NCBI GenBank assembly: GCA_038214135.1
Contig: JBBQSD010000148.1
Span: 1-14,478, forward strand
DNA length: 14,478 bases
Source of the DNA: JANLSE01 sp038214135
GTDB taxonomy: Bacteria; Chloroflexota; Chloroflexia; Chloroflexales; Roseiflexaceae
Reading direction: 5' to 3'
The position numbers and the translations under genes were made by a program. The notes beneath the pieces were generated by a model that did no database searches, had not been told where the DNA came from, and was given only the letters and a program-made list of their open reading frames with translations. Positions 9,301 through 14,478 of this stretch are shown here, in pieces. The first letter of the stretch is position 1; each line of letters opens with the position of its first letter.

Positions 9301-9710
9301 TTGCAAGTGGTAGCACGGCAATCTTTGCCTTCACGCCAAACGACAATGGGAGCTATCGTGTAACGCTGACGGTTCGCAGTGGCACAACAACAATCGGCAG
9401 TGATAGTAAGACGATCACGGTCACGAATGTCGCGCCAATCGCCCTGTTCAGTGGCCCGGCGAGTGTCCGAACGAATGTGAACTTCACACTCGTTCTGTTC
9501 TTCCCAAGCGACCAATCGGCAGCTGATCGCAATGCTGGCTTTAGCTATGATTTCGATTGTGGCGATGGGCAGGGGTGGCGCAATCGGTTATCGAACAGTA
9601 TAAGCTGTCAGGCACCGGCCACACCTGGTACAATCACGGTCCAGGGGCGCATTACCGATAAGGATGGTGGAGTGAGTACATACCGAGGCACCATTAGCGT
9701 TCGTAGGTAA
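3327..9710 (+). CDS. Giant secreted multidomain protein with SdiA-regulated propeller, two LTDs and ExeM/NucH endonuclease
   Basis: About 2,127 residues. Start 3327 (MRERVEYS) gives a charged n-region before the signal core LALIAAVMFAIIAGAFAG; ATG 3351 is an alternative, and neither has a good ribosome site. Rough layout: beta-rich domain ~55-367; Thr/Pro linker ~369-407; SdiA-regulated/phytase-esterase-like propeller ~408-695 (EASGVTY, DTEGITY, IGLEGLSYD, QQHEGLTMD); cadherin-like ~698-804 (DYETKTSYSVTI); two lamin-tail domains ~808-990 and ~991-1168 (ADWFEVTN, LTGWKMDDNS); linker ~1169-1221; OB-like ~1222-1488; endonuclease/exonuclease/phosphatase domain ~1492-1826; linker ~1827-1950; two PKD/Ig-like domains to the end. 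Catalytic residues are visible: N1499 (FNTLN), E1561 (LNELEN), H1656 (AVAHLKSKG), D1711/N1713 (GDLNSY), D1763/H1764 (LDH) and D1815/H1816 (SDHDPV). It is therefore likely an active extracellular DNase acting on external DNA. The propeller's substrate is unknown. There is no sortase signal or C-terminal membrane anchor. Confidence 0.93.
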   Translation: MRERVEYSMHQNQTHHDTPLTNLALIAAVMFAIIAGAFAGPSQRTNAAALTPGNLSLLVAAASASNTTGSIVEINTTTTGQSALQTIALPDTSSLDSYRMSGSATSTGYVSLSNDRTLLTFTGANSVTTGTTNVNTLNPRGVYTINAAGTVIKQTTYTGGSGNQTRSATSLDNSAWYISDQGGLYTNGSTSASPSGNFRAAKSFGGTVYLSQASSTLTTIQVVIASAASGGTVTALSGLTNNASMQDFYLIQSGDNGSTYDILYVLSATSNTIGTITKYSLVSGSWTSNGTYPTTFGGFGLAAADVGVGAVLYLSTGSGALTANSVIQVVDAAGYNAPISVTTANNVTLYTTAAGTIIKGLDFAPVASTNAPTSTATSTSTPTGTSTATSTPTSTATATTTPASTTTVDLSKYVRVGRFDLPEPTRTTPPLNNLLAQEASGVTYNWDTDTLFIVGDGAKSVTQVSKTGALIDTMTLALGSSPQGTDFYDTEGITYIGGGQFVMTEERDRQLVKFTYAAGTTLSRSGVQTVKLGTFVDNIGLEGLSYDPQTGGFIVVKEITPEGIFQTDVDFALGTASNGSPTTVNSVNLFDPTLANLLDFADVFALSNLPSLSGQPAFGNLLVLSQASGKIVNIDRAGNISSSLQIVADLGSPLSVADQQHEGLTMDRSGNLYVVSENGGGDIDHPQMWVYAPSLVPNQAPTAVTLNNAITSILENSTTVASVKVADIVVTDDGLGTNNLTVTGTDASFFEITNSGLYIKAGTVLDYETKTSYSVTINVDDPTLGSSPDASVNFTLSVTDVVNETPVVASVFISEVHPSGSGNTSYSADWFEVTNGGTSAVNITGWQMDDNSNGTGNVALRGVTSIPAGKSAIFFEGTADGSTDATIIANFSTAWFGSATPPAGFLIGAYGGSGVGLSTGGDSVNLFDATGNRITGVSFGVATTGVTFDNHAGLGSTVLPLPTIATLSVAGTNGAFLSANATETGSPGTTGKLLITEVAPWSSGNSPVAADWFEVTNTSAIVVDLTGWKMDDNSQSFAGAVALNGITSIAPGESVIFLESATPSTTINSFLSTWFGATPPASLKLGSYTGSGVGLSATSDAVNLYDSSGVLQATVFFGASPVAAPFATFDNAAGLNNATITQLSAVGVNGAFVAANDANEIGSPGTAVLTTPTSTPTPTSTATSTPTPTPTSTATSTPTATATSTPTATSTPTATNTPTVTTCGQPFTPIYTIQGSGLAVLSPGIVTTQGVVVGDFETAAALQGFYLQDPTGDGDPATSDGIFVFTGTNPSTVGAGQLVRVTGFARERFSQTTLNGSDSNTAVVPATAIVDCGAGVTPAAAEVLLPFSSSTYLERFEGMLVKLPQALLISEYFNFDQFGEIVLALPLAGEPRLFSGTALDEPGAAALARTTANSLRRITLDDGRSTSNPNPARHPNGADFTLSNFFRGGDTVQNTVGVLGFDFSLYRIQPTGPADYVAANPRPAAPEPVGGRLKVGAFNTLNFFVTLDYPTGNPLDNKCGPSNTLECRGADSDQPDEFNRQRAKLLEAVKGINADVLGLNELENSTGVEPLANIVAGLNDALGVGTYNYINTGTIGTDAIKVGLIYKPSKVTPIGTFKILNSSVNPNFIDTKSRPVLAQTFEENATGARFTVAVAHLKSKGSNCVDVGDPDLLDGQGNCSQTRRKAADALIKWLAGDPTSSGDSDYMIVGDLNSYAKEDTIDEILAGPDDVLGTADDYTNLINQYLGTYAYSYVFDGQNGYLDHALASASMTAQVTGAAEWHINADEVDLFDYDTTFKQPAQDALYEVNAYRTSDHDPVLVGLNLAASTPTATPTPTSTSTPIATPTETATNTPTTTSTPTETATSTPTSTSTPTATPTETATNTATVTATETETSTPTATATSTPTSTPTATATSTPTLTATDTATATSTPTATSTATSTPTATSTPAPSLVNILGAPSSSPEGLPIVLTTNALGRGRSYNWAVTKDGAPFASGSTAIFAFTPNDNGSYRVTLTVRSGTTTIGSDSKTITVTNVAPIALFSGPASVRTNVNFTLVLFFPSDQSAADRNAGFSYDFDCGDGQGWRNRLSNSISCQAPATPGTITVQGRITDKDGGVSTYRGTISVRR
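3340..3351. repeat. 12-bp perfect palindrome at the start region of the giant gene
   Basis: TAGAGTACTCTA is a perfect palindrome ending on the A of the in-frame ATG at 3351. If translation starts at 3351 it sits where a repressor or RNA structure could block initiation; if translation starts at 3327 it is merely coding. Function is unknown. Confidence 0.4.
4436..4547 (+). repeat. Thr/Pro linker 1 coding repeats
   Basis: Degenerate short repeats of ACG/ACC, AGT/AGC and CCG codons encode a Thr-Ser-Pro-Ala linker between the N-terminal beta domain and the SdiA-regulated propeller. In secreted proteins such linkers are flexible, extended and often glycosylated. Confidence 0.8.
6836..6988 (+). 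repeat. Thr/Pro linker 2 coding repeats
   Basis: Tandem near-copies of CCAACCAGCACG and GCGACGAGCACG encode a TPTSTATSTPT linker of about 50 residues between the second lamin-tail domain and the nuclease module. A 30-base stretch around 6853-6882 is repeated nearly exactly around 6889-6918, indicating growth by slippage or unequal exchange. Confidence 0.8.
8808..9177 (+). repeat. Thr/Pro linker 3 with a 56-bp internal duplication
   Basis: The longest linker (about 120 residues of Thr, Pro, Ser, Ala and Glu) joins the nuclease to the C-terminal PKD/Ig-like domains. Within it, 8829-8884 and 8925-8980 are 56-base copies with two mismatches, period 96. The region is prone to slippage and a hotspot for length variation and assembly error. 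Confidence 0.85.
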
Positions 9711-9741
9711 TCCAACATATTCACGCGACAGCCGGAAACCT

Positions 9742-9776
9742 ACAGGCCCCTCACGGATATTCCGTGAGAGGCCTGT
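9742..9776 (+). terminator. Hairpin terminator after the giant secreted protein gene
   Basis: ACAGGCC and CTCACGGA (9742-9757) pair with TCCGTGAG and GGCCTGT (9761-9776) around a TAT loop, with one C/A mismatch: 15 base pairs in total. It lies 31 bases after the stop at 9710. The T-tract after it is short, so it may rely on stem strength, but position and stability make it the likely transcript end. Confidence 0.75.
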
Positions 9777-10017
9777 GTTCATGTCAAAAGACGACAGATG
9801 TTAACAAATTGCAGTATAATGTCCATATTCACCACGAATTATGGGTACGCTATAACGCTCTGCGATGGCTATCATGGCCTAATCAGCGGGTAGAGGTGGT
9901 TCGTGAAATGCCCACCATGCCACGCAATGATCGGCCCATGAGGCGGTTCGCGCATTGCCCCGACAAGCACTATAACCACAGTTGACGCCGGTATCTCCGC
10001 TTGGCAGGATGATCACT
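9777..10017. other. Intergenic region upstream of the DUF983 gene
   Basis: No convincing gene. A 73-codon plus-strand frame here starts inside the terminator stem and shows no domain. A -10-like TATAAT lies at 9815-9820 with ACGACA at 9791-9796 (18-base spacer), a possible promoter about 200 bases ahead of the DUF983 start. Confidence 0.4.
9791..9820 (+). promoter_or_regulatory. Candidate sigma-70-type promoter for the DUF983 gene
   Basis: A perfect TATAAT at 9815-9820 is preceded after 18 bases by ACGACA, which matches TTGACA at four of six positions. It lies just after the terminator of the upstream gene, where a new transcript would be expected to start. The ~200-base leader it implies is long. 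Confidence 0.3.
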
Positions 10018-10371
10018 ATGGCCCGTGTCCTCCGAGTCCTCTTCTGTTGTCTGCGGCTGATTTGCCCGGCATGCCAACATGGGCGCATGTTTCGCTCGTT
10101 GTTCACCATGAATGTGCGCTGCCCGGTGTGCGGGGTGATCTTCGAGCGCGATGTGGGTGAAGTAACTGGTGGCATTGCGATCAACACAATCGTGACCTCA
10201 ACACTGACGATTGGCGGCGCAGCATTGGCCTTGTTTACCGATATTCCATTATTGCCATTGCTCAGTGTGCTGATCATCGTCACGATTGCGTTTCCGCTAT
10301 GGTTCTATCGTCATGCCCGTGGCTTGTGGACTGGTGTGCTGTATCTGACTGGATCGATGTTTGAGGACTAG
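10018..10371 (+). CDS. DUF983 family small membrane protein with two CxxC motifs
   Basis: A 117-residue protein. ATG 10018 is chosen because CAGGA at 10005-10009 stands eight bases ahead; upstream in-frame starts (TTG 9982, ATG 10009) lack this. Two cysteine pairs, CPAC at 16-19 and CPVC at 35-38, look like a zinc-ribbon, and the text between them (HGRMFRSLF) is typical of DUF983 proteins. Two hydrophobic helices follow at about 52-75 and 78-97. DUF983 proteins occur in many bacteria, sometimes near cytochrome oxidase or heme genes, and their role is unproven. Here it faces the heme cluster convergently across a repeat-rich gap, so no operon link is implied. Family call is from motif spacing and length. 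Confidence 0.75.
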   Translation: MARVLRVLFCCLRLICPACQHGRMFRSLFTMNVRCPVCGVIFERDVGEVTGGIAINTIVTSTLTIGGAALALFTDIPLLPLLSVLIIVTIAFPLWFYRHARGLWTGVLYLTGSMFED

Positions 10372-10509
10372 CACTTTAGCTATCAGCTTTCAGCTCGCTA
10401 CCGATGGAGGTTTGTAAGAACAACAGCCTCGTACTACCAGTAGAGCCTTCCATCCGCAGGCTGATGATCATTTACCTTGTAATCGGGTATCGTTTGCATC
10501 CACCATGCC

Positions 10510-10529
10510 CCGCAGGCTGAAGCCTGCGG
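10510..10529 (+). repeat. REP-like palindrome, copy 1
   Basis: CCGCAGGCTGAAGCCTGCGG forms an 8-bp GC stem around a TGAA loop. The same core recurs inverted at 10571-10590, the arrangement typical of bacterial interspersed palindromic repeats. Confidence 0.8.
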
Positions 10530-10570
10530 CGAGGGGTTCGTTTGCGCGTTGCCGCAGCAGCGTCCCCTGG

Positions 10571-10590
10571 CCGCAGGCTTCAGCCTGCGG
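10571..10590 (-). repeat. REP-like palindrome, copy 2 (inverted)
   Basis: CCGCAGGCTTCAGCCTGCGG is the exact reverse complement of copy 1. It is preceded by CGTCCCCTGG, which recurs before copy 3, so copies 2 and 3 share a larger unit of about 39-40 bases. Confidence 0.8.
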
Positions 10591-10609
10591 ATGGCAGGGC
10601 GTCTCCTGG

Positions 10610-10630
10610 CCGCGGGGCTTCAGCCCGTGG
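10610..10630 (-). repeat. REP-like palindrome, copy 3 (diverged)
   Basis: A variant stem with GGGGCTTCAGCCC at its centre, preceded by CGTCTCCTGG. It keeps the CTTCAG loop but has changed stem bases with partial compensation, suggesting an older copy or a related family. Confidence 0.65.
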
Positions 10631-10774
10631 CGTGCAAGCGAGCCATTCCTGATTTAAATAAAAGATGATTATTCGTCCCACATGCAAAGCGAAAGGAGAA
10701 GCCAATATTTATTCGCCAACAGTCCAGAAAGCTGATTGCTGACATCCGCAGGCTGATGGCTGACGACTGATAGC

Positions 10775-12067
10775 TTATTCGCGTATACTGGCGAAGGCCG
10801 ATTCAGCTGCTGCCAGTGTTGCTGCGATCACCGCTTCATCATGCAGAACCGAGAGGAATGCCGCTTCAAATTGCGATGGAGCCAGATACACGCCCCGTTC
10901 GAGCATGGCATGGAAGAAGCGTGCATAGCGGGCAGTATCGGCTGTTTTGGCGCTTGCATAATCGTATACCGCCGTATCGGTGAAGAAGAAGCCCCACATA
11001 CTGCCAGCGTAGCCAGTGCGGATCGGAATATCGTAGGAGGCGGCGAGGCGCTCCAGCCCACTGCAGAGTGTTGCGGCGGTCTGTTCTAGCTGCTCGAAGA
11101 CACCTGGCTGCCGAATATGTTCGAGGGTTTTCAGCCCAGCGACCATCGCCAGCGGGTTGCCCGAGAGTGTTCCAGCCTGATAGACCGGGCCAGATGGTGC
11201 GATCATCTGCATGATCTCGCGCCGCCCGCCATAGGCCGCCGCTGGGAGCCCGCCACCGATCACCTTGCCCAGGCATGTCAGATCTGGGACGATCCCGAAG
11301 CGCGCCTGTGCGCCACCAAGCGCCACGCGAAACCCTGTCATCACTTCATCAAACAACAGCAACGTTCCATGTTGATCACACAGGCGGCGCAAACCGGCCA
11401 GAAACCCTGGTTGCGGCATGATGAAGCCAGCATTGCCGACCACTGGCTCAATTACGATCATGGCGACCTGGCCGGGATTCTGTTTGAGCAGGGATTCGAC
11501 GGCATCGAGATCATTATAGGGTGCCGTCAGGGTTCCGGCGGTCACGGCAGCAGGCACACCAGGGCTATCTGGCAATCCCAGGGTTGCCACGCCACTGCCA
11601 GCCTGAACCAATAGACCATCGAAATGGCCGTGGTAGCAGCCAGCAAATTTGATGATCTTCTCGCGGCCGGTATAGGCACGTGCCAGGCGCAGCGCGCTCA
11701 TCACTGCTTCTGTGCCACTGGAGACGAAGCGGATCATTTCGACACTGGGCATGATCTCGATCACGGTGCGGGCCAGTTCGCTTTCCAATGCTGTTGGCGC
11801 ACCAAATGTTGTTCCGCGAGCGGCCTGATGGCAGATTGCTTCGACAACATCTGGGTGGGCATGGCCAAGAATCAGTGGCCCCCAGGAGAGTACATAATCG
11901 ATATACCGGTTCCCGTCGGCGTCGAAGAGATATGGGCCATTGCCATGCTCAATGAAGCGTGGCACGCCGCCGACGCCGCGATAGGCACGCACAGGGCTAT
12001 TCACTCCACCAGGGATGAGTGTTTTGGCTTCTTCAAACAATGCCTCGGATCGAGCAGTAGACTTCAT
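10775..12067 (-). CDS. hemL: Glutamate-1-semialdehyde 2,1-aminomutase
   Basis: Cytosolic PLP enzyme that converts glutamate-1-semialdehyde to 5-aminolevulinate, the last step of the C5 route into tetrapyrroles. It is 430 residues, the usual length. Start 12067 (MKSTARSEALFEEA) has AAGGAG six bases ahead; the longer frame start is rejected. Motifs: IPGGVNSPVRAY at 18-29, SSGTEAVMSALRLAR at 116-130 for PLP phosphate binding, CYHGHFDG at 144-151, D240 in LLLFDEVMTGFR for the PLP ring nitrogen, and K268 in LGKVIGGGLP as the Schiff-base lysine. It is last in the cluster, ten bases after hemB; the ribosome site overlaps the hemB stop, so translation is probably coupled. Use of HemL means ALA is made from glutamyl-tRNA, so a hemA reductase gene is expected elsewhere, probably to the right. 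Confidence 0.97.
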   Translation of the reverse strand: MKSTARSEALFEEAKTLIPGGVNSPVRAYRGVGGVPRFIEHGNGPYLFDADGNRYIDYVLSWGPLILGHAHPDVVEAICHQAARGTTFGAPTALESELARTVIEIMPSVEMIRFVSSGTEAVMSALRLARAYTGREKIIKFAGCYHGHFDGLLVQAGSGVATLGLPDSPGVPAAVTAGTLTAPYNDLDAVESLLKQNPGQVAMIVIEPVVGNAGFIMPQPGFLAGLRRLCDQHGTLLLFDEVMTGFRVALGGAQARFGIVPDLTCLGKVIGGGLPAAAYGGRREIMQMIAPSGPVYQAGTLSGNPLAMVAGLKTLEHIRQPGVFEQLEQTAATLCSGLERLAASYDIPIRTGYAGSMWGFFFTDTAVYDYASAKTADTARYARFFHAMLERGVYLAPSQFEAAFLSVLHDEAVIAATLAAAESAFASIRE

Positions 12068-12077
12068 GAAAATCTCC

Positions 12078-13064
12078 TTATTCAGTAAGCAACCAGCGCG
12101 CTGCATCTTTGGCATAATAGGTGATAATCATATCAGCTCCAGCGCGGCGAATGGCCAGCAAACTTTCCAGTGCAGCCCGCCGTTCATCGATCCAGCCATT
12201 GGCAGCGGCGGCCTTGATCATGGCAAACTCACCACTGACCTGATAGGCGGCTAATGGCAGATCATAGCGATCCCGGACAGCCCGAATGATATCGAGGTAG
12301 GCACCGGCTGGCTTGACCATCAACATATCGGCACCCTCGGCCACATCCAGCGCGACCTCACGCAGCGCCTCGCGCCCATTGGCTGGATCCATCTGATACG
12401 CCCGCCGATCACCGAATTGGGGTGTGCTCTCGGCGGCTTCCCGAAATGGCCCATAGAAGGCCGAAGCGAATTTGGCGGCATAGGCAAGAATCGGTATATT
12501 CTGATGTCCAGCTGCATCGAGTCCTGCCCGAATCGCGGCAACTTGGCCATCCATCATGGCGCTTGGTGCAATAATATCGACACCAGCATCGGCATAGGCG
12601 ACAGATTCGCGAACCAATAATTCGAGTGTTGGATCATTCAGCACATCGCCCATATTCGGTTCGGGGGCCAGAATGCCACAATGGCCGTGATCGGTATATT
12701 CGCATAGGCACACATCCGCAATCACCAGCATGTCGGGTGCCTGGCGCTTGATTGCTCGGATTGCCTCGGGCACTGGCCCGTGGGCATCCCAGCCCGCACT
12801 GCCCTGGGCATCCTTATGGGCCGGAATACCAAACAGTAGAACGGAGGGAATGCGTAGTTCCATCAGGGCATCGATCTCATCTGCGAGTTTGTCGACAGAA
12901 CGTTGGGCCTGGCCTGGCATTGAGCTAATTGGCCGCAGGATGCCATGGCCAGCGGTAACGAACAGCGGCGCAATCAGATCATCGGCCGCTAATGTCGTCT
13001 CGCGCACCATGCGGCGCAATGTCGGGGTGCGGCGTAGCCGCCGTGGGCGTAGGGTGAGTGACAT
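12078..13064 (-). CDS. hemB: Porphobilinogen synthase (5-aminolevulinate dehydratase)
   Basis: Condenses two 5-aminolevulinate molecules to porphobilinogen in the cytosol. It is 328 residues, normal for the family. Start 13064 (MSLTLRPRRLRRTPTLRR) has GAAGGA a few bases ahead and matches the usual N-terminus; a longer frame start at 13106 would overlap hemD and is rejected. The catalytic lysines are K198 in YAAKFASAFYGPFR and K251 in MVKPAGAYLD. The cysteine cluster C119, C121, C129 (DVCLCEYTDHGHCG) predicts the zinc-dependent active site rather than the magnesium-only type. It lies 13 bases after hemD and 10 before hemL in the same direction. Confidence 0.97.
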   Translation of the reverse strand: MSLTLRPRRLRRTPTLRRMVRETTLAADDLIAPLFVTAGHGILRPISSMPGQAQRSVDKLADEIDALMELRIPSVLLFGIPAHKDAQGSAGWDAHGPVPEAIRAIKRQAPDMLVIADVCLCEYTDHGHCGILAPEPNMGDVLNDPTLELLVRESVAYADAGVDIIAPSAMMDGQVAAIRAGLDAAGHQNIPILAYAAKFASAFYGPFREAAESTPQFGDRRAYQMDPANGREALREVALDVAEGADMLMVKPAGAYLDIIRAVRDRYDLPLAAYQVSGEFAMIKAAAANGWIDERRAALESLLAIRRAGADMIITYYAKDAARWLLTE

Positions 13065-13077
13065 AATGATTCCTTCT

Positions 13078-13854
13078 CTATCCAAACAGCCCTTGCAATG
13101 CCTCAATCAACCCGGCGACGGTTGATGTTATTGGTTCAGCTGCAACAATCAAGCCCTGATTGCGGGCCGCAGCACTCGTGACAGGGCCAATACAGACGAT
13201 TGCACCAAGTCGTTGGCAAGCCACAGCGCGTGGTATTCCGGCTATTTGCAGGCCATCGAGTAGGTAGTGTATGGTTGAAGGGCTTGTAAATGTCGTCGCA
13301 TCGACTGTGCCGGAATGGAGGTAGGAAGCCAATAATCGGCCACCCTCACCAGGAATGGTTCGATAGGTGATCACAACCTCGACATCGGCACCCCTGGCCT
13401 GTAACCCATCTGCGAGCGTATCGCGGGCAATATCTGCGGCTGGAATAAGAATACGTTGGCCCGCAACTGGGCCGATTTCGGCCAGTAGATCGGCAGCAGT
13501 ATGTTTGCTTGGCACGAAGCGGACAGTGCAACCGTGCTGCATCAGTGCGCGGGCAGTTGCTGGCCCAATTGCTCCAATCTTTAGATGACCCAAGCTTTCC
13601 AATGCAATCCCATGCGCCACAAGTGCTGCTATCGTGAAGCGTACCGCATTGGCGCTGGTGAACAGCAGCCAATCATAGCGTGCGAGCCGATGCAGCGCCA
13701 TCGTCATTGGGCCTGGGTCAAGCGGTGGGGCAAAGGCAATAGCCGGGCAGATCAGTGGTTTGGCCCCTAGCGCGATCAAGCCTTCCACAAGTTCATCGGA
13801 TTGCTCGCGTGAGCGCGTCACAACGATTTTTCGGCCTGTGAGTGGTTGGTTCAT
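13078..13854 (-). CDS. hemD: Uroporphyrinogen-III synthase
   Basis: Cyclises hydroxymethylbilane with inversion of ring D to uroporphyrinogen III. It is 258 residues, typical. The family is poorly conserved, but the pattern is clear: GRKIVVTRSREQSDEL at the start, YDWLLFTSANAVRF, KIGAIGPATARAL, a second lobe with RILIPAADIARDTLADGL, VVITYRTIP, and DATTFTSPSTIHYLL followed by IVCIGPVTSAAARNQGL. These are the two HemD-like alpha/beta lobes. Start ATG 13854 has no good ribosome site. It is the first gene of the tight hemD-hemB-hemL run; hemC lies 433 bases upstream across a repeat-filled gap, so hemD may have its own promoter or depend on read-through. Confidence 0.92.
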   Translation of the reverse strand: MNQPLTGRKIVVTRSREQSDELVEGLIALGAKPLICPAIAFAPPLDPGPMTMALHRLARYDWLLFTSANAVRFTIAALVAHGIALESLGHLKIGAIGPATARALMQHGCTVRFVPSKHTAADLLAEIGPVAGQRILIPAADIARDTLADGLQARGADVEVVITYRTIPGEGGRLLASYLHSGTVDATTFTSPSTIHYLLDGLQIAGIPRAVACQRLGAIVCIGPVTSAAARNQGLIVAAEPITSTVAGLIEALQGLFG

Positions 13855-13928
13855 ATGGATGATGCCGCTATGCGCGGCTCGTACCAGGGAATCGTTCCAT
13901 TGCGCGTTCTTGGGCTACGCGCCCTGCG

Positions 13929-13969
13929 GCAGGAAACCGTTCCCGCCCAGAGGGCACCCGGTTTCCTGC
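13929..13969. repeat. Hairpin with 11-bp perfect stem
   Basis: GCAGGAAACCG at 13929-13939 pairs with CGGTTTCCTGC at 13959-13969 around a 19-base loop. A second hairpin, TCGGGGC-CTT-GCCCCGA, follows at 13982-13998. The pair may form one interspersed element; its position upstream of hemD could place it in the transcript leader. Confidence 0.65.
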
Positions 13970-14073
13970 ACCTTCCTCCGGTCGGGGCCTTGCCCCGAAC
14001 CCCGAATGAAGGTTGGTGGCCCGCTCATGCCCGTTGCTCATGCCTCGGCTGTGATCGATTGTTGTTGGTGTTG

Positions 14074-14093
14074 GGGCACAGCGCGCTGTGCCC
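14074..14093. repeat. 20-bp perfect palindrome
   Basis: GGGCACAGCGCGCTGTGCCC is fully self-complementary. As RNA it would need a loop from the central GCGC, leaving an 8-bp stem; as DNA it is a possible protein site or the core of a repeat family. Confidence 0.75.
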
Positions 14094-14119
14094 GTACGTG
14101 TTCCTTGGTTTTGGTTCTT

Positions 14120-14240
14120 GGGCGGACACAGAGGTCCGCACCCTACATCGGTTCTTGGGCGGACACAGAGGTCCGCACCCTACATCGGTTCTTGGTTGCT
14201 ATTGGGCGGACACAGAGGTCCGCACCCTACATCGGTTCTT
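14120..14240. repeat. Three 37-bp repeats with internal palindrome
   Basis: Exact 37-base copies lie at 14120-14156 and 14157-14193 (direct tandem) and 14204-14240 after a 10-base spacer. Each contains GCGGAC-ACAGAG-GTCCGC, a short stem-loop, flanked by GGG and CCC. There is no cas gene and the copies are adjacent, so this is an intergenic palindromic repeat and not CRISPR. Confidence 0.88.
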
Positions 14241-14246
14241 GGTATT

Positions 14247-14283
<37 letters not shown>

Positions 14284-14287
14284 CGCT

Positions 14288-14478
14288 TCAGCCGAGCAAT
14301 TCCCGTCCACCCTCATCTAATAGCGCGTCGGCCAGTTCCGCCCCGAGTGTGGTTGGGTCTGATATGAGGCCATAGCGCGTGCCGCGCACTGCTCGCCCAT
14401 CAAGCGCACCAATCATCGCGTCCAGGGTGATCTGATCGGCATTGATGCGAGCGTAGGCAGCCAATGGCACCTGGCACC
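14288..14478 (-). CDS. hemC: Porphobilinogen deaminase (hydroxymethylbilane synthase), C-terminal end
   Basis: Only the last ~63 codons are in the window; the 5' part lies to the right. The visible start (C)QVPLAAYARI corresponds to the family's GGCxxPxxAYA motif. Its cysteine codon at 14474-14476 is the residue that covalently holds the dipyrromethane cofactor. The rest, ISDPTTLGAELADALLDEGG, is the usual C-terminal helix. The enzyme links four porphobilinogens to hydroxymethylbilane, the substrate of HemD. No start codon need be sought at 14470 (GTG), which is internal. Confidence 0.92.
   Translation of the reverse strand, partial: CQVPLAAYARINADQITLDAMIGALDGRAVRGTRYGLISDPTTLGAELADALLDEGGRELLG

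Larger units (their letters stand above)
10372..10774. other. Repeat-rich gap between convergent DUF983 and hemL genes
   Basis: No gene. The region holds REP-like palindromes at 10510-10630, partial copies of the same motif at 10454-10466 and around 10744-10757, and TCAGC-rich edges: AGCTATCAG at 10378-10386 is matched inverted by CTGATAGCT at 10767-10775. The hairpins could end transcription from both sides. Confidence 0.6.

Noticed and set aside
9908..9984. Possible zinc-ribbon remnant (KCPPCHAMI) ahead of the DUF983 gene
   Set aside because: The frame stops after about 13 codons, and the CPDKHYNHS stretch that follows is in another frame; too short to support a pseudogene.
14120..14240. 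Possible CRISPR array
   Set aside because: Two copies abut with no spacer, only three copies exist, and no cas gene is nearby.

Overview
The window looks like chromosomal DNA of a filamentous member of the Chloroflexota (class Chloroflexia or close). This is an inference. It rests on a very large secreted nuclease stitched together by Thr/Pro linkers of the TPTATSTPT type, a C5-pathway heme cluster in the order hemC-hemD-hemB-hemL, and intergenic DNA full of palindromic repeats. No rRNA, tRNA, CRISPR array or transposase gene was seen.

Region 1 (1-2229, plus strand) is a tight three-gene unit joined by two ATGA stop/start overlaps. It encodes the C-terminal part of a SAVED-domain protein (a sensor of cyclic oligonucleotide signals, cut by the window edge), an unrecognised 87-89-residue protein, and an Apea-like HEPN protein with an R-x4-H ribonuclease motif. 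This looks like an anti-phage signalling and effector module, and the pairing is the best candidate here for an undescribed system. No nucleotide cyclase is visible; if there is one it lies left of the window.

Region 2 (2098-3326): the HEPN gene runs tail to tail into the remains of an NRAMP manganese transporter gene (mntH, minus strand). That remnant has lost its N-terminal third and its last membrane helix. The last ~32 codons of the HEPN reading frame are antisense mntH DNA. This shows that the defence module's right edge lies inside a broken housekeeping gene. About 330 bases without a convincing gene follow.

Region 3 (3327-9776, plus strand) is one gene of about 2,127 codons for a secreted multidomain protein: signal peptide, beta-rich domain, Thr/Pro linker, SdiA-regulated/phytase-esterase-like propeller, cadherin-like domain, two lamin-tail domains, linker, OB-like domain plus ExeM/NucH-type endonuclease, long linker, and two PKD/Ig-like domains. 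A strong hairpin terminator follows it.

Region 4 (9777-10774): a small DUF983 membrane protein with two CxxC pairs, then about 400 bases with REP-like palindromes between convergent genes.

Region 5 (10775-14478, minus strand) is the heme cluster, transcribed hemC (partial) -> hemD -> hemB -> hemL. HemL makes 5-aminolevulinate, HemB joins two of these into porphobilinogen, HemC polymerises four into hydroxymethylbilane, and HemD closes the ring as uroporphyrinogen III. hemD, hemB and hemL are 10-13 bases apart. hemC and hemD are separated by 433 bases containing at least four different repeat elements.
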